The position numbers and the translations under genes are program-made. From contig JAVTVY010020612.1 of assembly GCA_036873755.1 (NCBI GenBank), positions 1 to 64,000 of the forward strand: DNA of 64,000 nt, written 5' to 3'. The notes beneath the pieces were generated by a model that made no database searches, was not told the origin of the DNA, and saw nothing but the letters and a program-made list of their open reading frames with translations. The DNA comes from Hanleya hanleyi (taxonomy: Eukaryota; Mollusca; Polyplacophora; Lepidopleurida; Hanleyidae). Shown in pieces: positions 58,473 through 64,000 of this stretch (the first letter of the stretch is position 1; each line of letters starts with the position of its first letter).

Positions 58473-59972
58473 TTATAAATCTGGTTCGATATTGAATCTG
58501 CAAATAATCTCGCCTTTGTGGCCCGCCATATCCATCCACGTCAACCAGCTTGACGCCCGTGTCCACGTTCCATAAAAGGAAATGGGATTTGCTGCGGAAC
58601 TGTAACTCAGGGCGGCAATGTCTTCCTGCCGAAAAGCGATCTGGTAGGAGTCCGTATACCAGTCTTCAGTGTTGGTCACAGGATTGGTGTGGGTAAAGGA
58701 GTTTACGGCTATTAATCCTATTTCCTTGCTCGGTGGCACGTACGTCGATTGTACGTTACTTTTCGAGAATTCCACAATACCCATGAACTGGAACGGTGGA
58801 ACTGTAACCGTATTGTTAGTGATTGGATTGAACCACGTGACAAGAGGTTTCCCCGACATAGGATCGGCAAAGTTTCCATTCGCATCCACTCGTACCATAA
58901 AACTTTGGTCCAAGGTCACTTTTCCAACAAAGTTCCCTCTAAATTTAAAGAGCTCTACAGACGGTTGTCCTTCGATGAGTGAATAGACACTTCCGTTCCA
59001 TTTTGCTTTGATCATCGGTTGCGCTAGAATGGAACTCTCCAGTTTAGGGTCTCTGAATGTGGCGCGAGTGGAAACATTGGATTTTACTTGAACATCGGGA
59101 AAAATAATGTCCGGCTGTCCGGCAGCTCTTCTGCTATCTATAATCTTCTTAAAAACAGTCCACGACGTTTCGTTTGGAATTTCAAAATCTGTTGGTGGGT
59201 TCATGAATTTCGGATAAGTCGTCGTCAGAAGTAGGTAAATGTCTGCTGGCAGGTCCTTGATTCCATTAGTCATTTTCCAGCTGATAGCTGAATACCACAA
59301 CAATCCGGGGGATTTCCCCATTTCCATCCAGGGCAACCACTGGCTGACACGCGTCCAGGTCGAGGTCAAATTGGCAGACGTAGTGGTTGGATCAGCGATC
59401 TCTTTACCCTTGCCGAAGAATTGGAAAAGTTCAGCTCCAACGTAAACCGGTCCTGCAGAGTACTTAGGATATTGATCCGGGGGTAACGGGTTCGGGTACT
59501 GCAGCGGAATATCGAGGTCATAAACAACGATGTCATTTTCAAGCGATATTGCTGGTGGAATCCCATCTGCGGTTAAATTTCCATTGACAGGATAGTTAGC
59601 TACCACGAAGACTTCATTAGGAAGACTGGAGAACGGATTTACCGATATTCGTAAAATCACGCCGGTCTCGAGATCTCGATAGACTAAGAGTTCACACGAG
59701 AGACTATGGTAACTTCCGTCCGGTTGTGGGACTTTCCGCGCGATGTTAAACCCTTCAAAGTAAAACAGCTTTTGTAAATTGAACCCAGGCCTCCTGCCAT
59801 ATATAGTACCGTTAATATGACTAGCGCTCGTCTTGCTTGTATCCAGGTTCGAAGCCACCTTGATGAAATTTTTCAAGTTCGTCTTGGGATCGAAACTGGA
59901 GGTTACTGGTGCAGCATCAACATCGATTTTTGCTTGCACGAAGAACAAGATGAGAAGAAACTTTAACCCCAT
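58473..59972 (-). CDS. secreted DUF1838-type protein, two tandem domains (copy 2)
   Basis: A 499-residue intact protein. The open frame extends to a GTG at 59975, but the first ATG is at 59972. It starts with a signal peptide (GLKFLLILFFVQAKIDVDA). Along its length it parallels the protein at 30.3 kb. Half 1 has INGTIYGRRPG, LFYFEGFNIARKVPQPDGS, LVYRDLETG and TWTRVSQWLPWMEMGKSPG. The linker is PPTDFEIPNETSWTVFKKII. Half 2 has LFKFRGNFVGKV, DWYTDSYQIAFRQ and TWTRASSWLTWMDMAGHKG. The WLPWM of half 2 reads WLTWM here. It is 8 residues shorter than copy 1, with differences in the N-terminus, the YPNPL region and the C-terminal tail. A short first exon and a 1-kb intron precede it. Function unknown; secretion is inferred from the signal peptide. 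Confidence 0.85.
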   Translation of the reverse strand: MGLKFLLILFFVQAKIDVDAAPVTSSFDPKTNLKNFIKVASNLDTSKTSASHINGTIYGRRPGFNLQKLFYFEGFNIARKVPQPDGSYHSLSCELLVYRDLETGVILRISVNPFSSLPNEVFVVANYPVNGNLTADGIPPAISLENDIVVYDLDIPLQYPNPLPPDQYPKYSAGPVYVGAELFQFFGKGKEIADPTTTSANLTSTWTRVSQWLPWMEMGKSPGLLWYSAISWKMTNGIKDLPADIYLLLTTTYPKFMNPPTDFEIPNETSWTVFKKIIDSRRAAGQPDIIFPDVQVKSNVSTRATFRDPKLESSILAQPMIKAKWNGSVYSLIEGQPSVELFKFRGNFVGKVTLDQSFMVRVDANGNFADPMSGKPLVTWFNPITNNTVTVPPFQFMGIVEFSKSNVQSTYVPPSKEIGLIAVNSFTHTNPVTNTEDWYTDSYQIAFRQEDIAALSYSSAANPISFYGTWTRASSWLTWMDMAGHKGEIICRFNIEPDL

Positions 59973-59991
59973 CACGACGTCAGCATTTATT

Positions 59992-61000
59992 CTGTGAATA
60001 ATGGAAATAAATTAATTAGATGAACGAGAAGGAGGGTTTCGAAGAATATTTAAATGTAACCCATGGAACAGGCTGCTTGAAAACTGGTATTCCCTATTCC
60101 CTGGTATTGATCTGCATCCCAACTGACATTACCATTGCGACCCAGCTGGCGATGTCGGCAATGCATTTTTTCGTCATCGGTTTTTTTACCGACCATTTCA
60201 GGACGCACATACAGGCCCATATAAAGAGAGAATATACACAGAAAAAAATTCCTTAAAAATTTAAGAAATATTCACCGACTATTACACCAGCGGAATATTC
60301 CTCAGCATAACTAAGGCATATTCCGCTGGTTTAATAGTAGGGGACTATTCCTTAGATTTTAAGGATTTTTTTTCAGTGTAGACGGGCGCCTCAAGCAGCC
60401 TGTAGGCTGTACACATGGTCATCGCTGCTATACAACTACATGTATAGTGTTTAGTTAACTCAAGCTGCAAGTAAAGATAGATCTGGGTTAATTTGAGAGA
60501 GACATAGTTCATGTAAGACGAGATACCGCTTTTCGATGTGACTTGACATGTTAGCAAAGGAACAATGTCGAACCATTTGCCCATTCCCCACTATTGGAAA
60601 TTCCGTAAATTCACGTCATTTCGTCTTATATGACCGATATGGACCATGAATTTTTAAACAATTTTCTTTGTTTACTTGCACATAGACAAAATCACTACGG
60701 ATACGAAAATGTGAATTCAAAACGATCAGAGGAAATACACAACATATTGTCTGGCGATTAATTCGGGCGAATCTGGGCAAATTTGCATAGGCAATGAGGT
60801 CACGAAGGCTGTCTCAAGGGGATATCCGTGCGACAGTGTTCACCTCAACAGTAACATGCAGTAGGCTAAGATTTTGCACTATTATTAAGACATACAGTGT
60901 TTATGGTTAAATTGTACATATTTACTAAAATGCTCTACCATTTATAAACATGGGGATGGTATTGAAAAAGTTAAATGGGAAGGTGTTAGTAGTAACTTAC
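59992..61000 (-). other. intron 1 of DUF1838 gene 2
   Basis: Donor GCAG/GTAAGTTACT at 61001/61000 and acceptor TATTCACAG/AATAA ending at 59992, both on the minus strand. The donor is a near-perfect consensus. The acceptor sits 19 bases before the ATG, exactly as in the paralogue. Length 1009 bp. It contains the MITE at 60235-60380. Confidence 0.6.
60235..60380. mobile_element. 146-bp hairpin MITE, Tc1/mariner-like
   Basis: The ends TACACAGAAAAAAATTCCTT and (reversed) TACACTGAAAAAAAATCCTT are inverted copies starting with TA. The middle also pairs: ACCAGCGGAATAT with ATATTCCGCTGGT, flanked by CTATTA and TAATAG. The whole element can fold into one long hairpin. It lies in the intron of DUF1838 gene 2. 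Confidence 0.88.
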
Positions 61001-61033
61001 CTGCAAAATTAGAGCTCACGACCAGACTTTAGG
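61001..61033 (-). other. predicted non-coding exon 1 of DUF1838 gene 2
   Basis: It ends at the strong donor (61001). The start is set only by distance, about 30 bases after the TATA box at 61056-61063. It holds no ATG. The predicted exon is about 33 bases. Confidence 0.4.
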
Positions 61034-61055
61034 TAGCGGACAAATGTTTGTTTGC

Positions 61056-61063
61056 AATTTATA
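61056..61063 (-). promoter_or_regulatory. TATA box candidate of DUF1838 gene 2
   Basis: TATAAATT on the minus strand, about 55 bases upstream of the exon 1 donor. Spacing to a start site near 61033 is normal for a TATA promoter. Single-motif evidence. Confidence 0.4.
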
Positions 61064-61429
61064 GCAGTTGCTCAGGTGACACAGTGAGCGTGTGCTTGTG
61101 TCAGACGGACTTATACACTGTACTGTAATAGAATAATTAAATGTATGCCAATAAAGAAACTGCGGAGTGACATATATATTTACATATAAACGTACGTTGT
61201 GTACGAGCGTTGCGGAAGTAAATAAAGTGTTTCCCAAGCAAGAGCGTGGCCAGCAAAACACCCATCGTTATTAAGGGGCTGATGTAGGGGCAATTTTTTT
61301 AAAGTCGTGTAATAGGAAAGTGTATCTTCTTTGGGGTTTTTTCTACTTGAATATAATAAAGTCGTACATAAAAATGTTTCTTGTTCCATCCCACATTGAG
61401 AATCCCACCATTACATGTTTGACATGCAG

Positions 61430-61604
61430 GTATATCCACAGGGGCTCGTTACCGTTGTTAATTGCTTAATTATGTTGATTACGGTGGGGAGAGGGGGGGT
61501 CGAGGTAGGGAATAAATGCCTCATTTATTCCCTACCTCGATCCCCCCCCCGTAATCAACCTAATTAATCAATTAACAACGGTAACGAGCCCCTGTGGGTA
61601 TATC
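61430..61604. mobile_element. 175-bp near-perfect palindrome (hairpin MITE)
   Basis: The left arm GTATATCCACAGGGGCTCGT, TACCGTTGTTAATTG, GTTGATTACGGTGGGGAG, GGTCGAGGTAGGGAATAAAT is followed directly by its reverse complement, with a few indels in the G/C runs. There is practically no loop. It lies about 400 bp upstream of the DUF1838 gene 2 promoter. Confidence 0.92.
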
Positions 61605-61842
61605 TCCATAAATAAACCTCCACAAAATACAATTGTTCTTAGAACTGCCAGTAGAAGTACATAAATATTAAACACACAATATTGAAAAGCAGTCCGGAAA
61701 ATTATGTATAGTACAACAAAGACTATCTGTTAGAGCTGATTTTTTGGGGGGGAAGTATTTTTATAATTGTCGTAGTCTAGAAATTTTGTGGGAATTGAGA
61801 CTACCTGATATGTGGATCAAATCACAGATATGTGTCAATTGG

Positions 61843-62042
61843 CAATTGTATGGTGGCTGGTATCTGCCATGTCGTACCATCGTACCATCGCATCGTGCCG
61901 TCGTATCGTGCCATCGTACCATCGCATCGTATCATCGCATCGTGCCATCGCATCGTACCATCGTATACTACCATCGCCCTAGTAAAAATTGGGAGATAGT
62001 ACGATGGTACGATATGGCAGATATCAGCCACCATACAATTGG
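61843..62042. mobile_element. 200-bp hairpin element with an inner ACCATCGCATCGT array
   Basis: The ends CAATTGTATGGTGGCTGGTA, TCTGCCATGTCGTACCATCG and the reverse-complement end (GGTACGATATGGCAGATATC, AGCCACCATACAATTG) pair over about 45 bp. Between them is an array of TACCATCGCATCGTGCC-like words of 10-20 bp (61877-61975). Confidence 0.88.
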
Positions 62043-63469
62043 CTTCTTTTAGGACCCGGCACAATCAGAACAGAATGAACGGACCACATGGCATTTCCAT
62101 CACTGAGAGCACAAACTGGTTTTGTATTAGCTTTTCAAACTAATACACGTTGGTGACAGGGTGTGACACACACCTGTCTTGGATAACTCCACATAGCTTT
62201 GTACTGTCCTTCATATTGGCTGAAATGATTTATCATTGCCTTTATGTTGTTCCGGAGAACACTATATGTTGCCACTACAGAAAACGAGGCCGTTAGAACT
62301 GATGTCGCCGTATTAAGGATTAAAGCATCAGTTGCAGAGTTGCCCAAAACGACTTTCACAGCGAGCTATCCTTAATGCCTTAATTCTTTGACGGAAGCCC
62401 AGGTAGCATTTAATTCCAATAGACGTCCCGGTTCGATGAGTATGATTTTTTTCACGTGCCCAGTTGCAATCTACCAGAGGGGGATAGGCTAATCCGTGTA
62501 CTGCTATATGACCATTGTATATGAACTACTGGGTCAACAGTACTGATTGTATTTTAAAATTCAAGGCTCATGCTATATTTGGAATATTCTTGAAATTAAT
62601 TGGTAATTGTTAACATTGTGTTAAAGCATTGTTAACATTCTGTTTTTGAACAGTAAAAGCGTTTTAGCATGCCCCTAGCTGTCATACTCTGGACTCGTCT
62701 CCTGTGTGTCGATTTCGGGCACGCGCCTTGCAGGTGTTGTCCACTTCGATTAATTCATGGACCAACGCATTTTTGTCAGGTATAGGGGTGCTAACGTGTA
62801 ATTACATGATAAAATATTCCTTGCACTCAAAATCTCCAAAATGCTGCCGTTTGCAGTATAGTAGAATAGAAATGATTGCTTGTTTACCGCGGTAAAACAA
62901 GAAGGATAGATTGCCATGCAATAGAATGAGTCTTCACGTTCGATCACTCAGGACTAAGGCCTTCGTGACCAAACTTAGACTAATCCTATTGCATCGCGAT
63001 CTTACTCGGAGCACCAAATTACGTCAACCTGACCAGGAAAATGGCGGCGCCCAGATGCTCGGAAATAAGACAAAGAAAGTGGAGACTTTCCGGCCTCCAC
63101 TGACAAGATATATTTGACACACTTTATTTATAAGTAGGCCTACACACCTTCCCGACAGAAGCCTATTTGAATTTAGTGAAGCATTCCTTTAATGTTATGT
63201 TGTTTCGGAGATCAGTGTAAAGAGTATGGTAGAGCGCCCTGCACAATCAGTCCCGATAGTGTTGAAGCACAACTGTCCAACATTTACGGTTGGTGGCTTT
63301 CTCGGCGCGAAGCAGAAATGGCAGCCGCGAAGGGCAGGATATGTATCAACATAGAATATAACTCGGAGAGAGTACGGCGTATTCGACTCGATTAAGCAAT
63401 TTTTCCACAAAACCAGTTTCGGTATACACGTGGTACGTCTTCCGAAAGTTGGAAATTTCAATGTGGCAT
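62043..63469. other. gene-free stretch
   Basis: Frames of 63-88 codons with no domains, signals or splice context. No known repeat family was seen. Confidence 0.5.
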
Positions 63470-63589
63470 GAGATTCCTACAAATTCTCCGTCACCAGACC
63501 ATAGACCCAGTCGCAACTTCTCTTGGATGTCCAGTAGCTATCTATGCTCGGCAGTTCTAAATGCCAGGCTAGGCTGCCTGCATTCGAGA

Positions 63590-64000
63590 CCAACGAGCGG
63601 AAATCTACGAAGGGAACCGATTTGCACTCGGAGACCTGCAACATGAATTTCCTAAGAATCACCAGATGTGACGCGCCGGAATCGCCTAACACGCATGACT
63701 CAAAACCAAACTACTAACGCGGACGCATGAACCGCCTATCGGCAAATAATACACTACGGTCCAAATTTACATCGAAAATACTAATAATCATATCTGTTAT
63801 GACCCATGGAAATATAATATCACAAAGTATTAGCTTTCACAATAAACATGTCGCATATTTAAGTTGTAAAGTCCCAGTAATGTCATAGTTTGTTTTCGAA
63901 TCTGCCAGTTGAAAATCAACGCTATTGTGGGTCGCGGTCCACTGATGATGGAACTGTCGACAGGGGTGGCAAGTTCTGTTGCGCCTTCTGGTGCCATTGG
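63590..64000 (+). repeat. dispersed repeat, uninterrupted copy (empty MITE site), runs off right edge
   Basis: It carries both parts of the repeat at 27.84-28.1 and 29.06-29.29 kb without the 958-bp element: GCGGAAATCTACGAAGG, CAGATGTGACGCGCCGGAAT, CGCATGACTCAAAACCA, then AATAATACACTACGG at the insertion point, then GACCCATGGAAATATAATAT and GTTGCGCCTTCTGG. An extra segment near 63915-63950 is absent from the other copy. Confidence 0.88.

Noticed and set aside
59973..59975. GTG as start codon of DUF1838 gene 2
   Set aside because: An ATG follows directly at 59972; GTG starts are not expected in animal nuclear genes.

Overview
This window looks like animal nuclear DNA, most probably from a lophotrochozoan and likely a mollusc. 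The grounds are isolated genes with splice signals, no operons, a tRNA-derived SINE, Ty3/Gypsy and Penelope-like reverse transcriptase relics, a Maverick/Polinton-type ATPase relic, many hairpin MITEs and several kinds of satellite DNA. The species cannot be named from the sequence. Most of the 64 kb is repeat or unassigned intergenic DNA.

Intact genes. (1) A GT92-family (DUF23) glycosyltransferase, a type II Golgi-type membrane protein, has an uninterrupted coding exon at 8974-10494 (+). (2) and (3) Two secreted, internally duplicated DUF1838-type proteins lie on the minus strand at 30339-31862 and 58473-59972. They are clear paralogues, in the same orientation about 27 kb apart. Each has its whole coding region in one exon that starts about 20 bases after a splice acceptor. 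For the second copy a donor, a short non-coding first exon and a TATA box can be placed (61000-61063). A fourth open frame of about 243 codons (54896-55627, minus) is unrecognised.

Layout. 1-3480: 180-bp satellite running off the left edge. 3.9-8.1 kb: minisatellites. 8.4-10.5 kb: GT92 gene. 10.5-19.9 kb: dispersed repeats, with a 1852-bp hAT-like non-autonomous transposon (14848-16699) flanked by exact 8-bp target duplications. 22.0-23.5 kb: two related tandem arrays. 23.5-25.0 kb: degraded Ty3/Gypsy pol next to an LTR start. 27.8-29.3 kb: a dispersed repeat split by a 958-bp TA-flanked MITE with perfect 26-bp terminal repeats; an uninterrupted copy of the same repeat lies at the right edge (63.5-64.0 kb). 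30.3-31.9 kb: DUF1838 gene 1. 33.2-33.8 kb: foldback element. 35.6 kb: hairpin cluster. 36-37 and 44 kb: dispersed repeats with GGCCGCCAT motifs. 38.1-39.5 kb: 26-bp minisatellite of about 52 units. 40.4-41.5 kb: near-identical 521-bp tandem duplication. 47.4-55.8 kb: a possible decayed Maverick/Polinton-like element with inverted terminal segments, a broken FtsK/HerA-type packaging ATPase and the unknown 243-codon frame. 54.7 kb: SINE. 56.5-57.9 kb: broken Penelope-type reverse transcriptase. 58.5-61.1 kb: DUF1838 gene 2 with hairpin MITEs in its intron and upstream.

The genes do not form an obvious pathway. The most interesting items are the duplicated DUF1838 pair (a domain best known from bacteria), the Polinton-like remnant, and the pair of occupied and empty sites for the 958-bp MITE.
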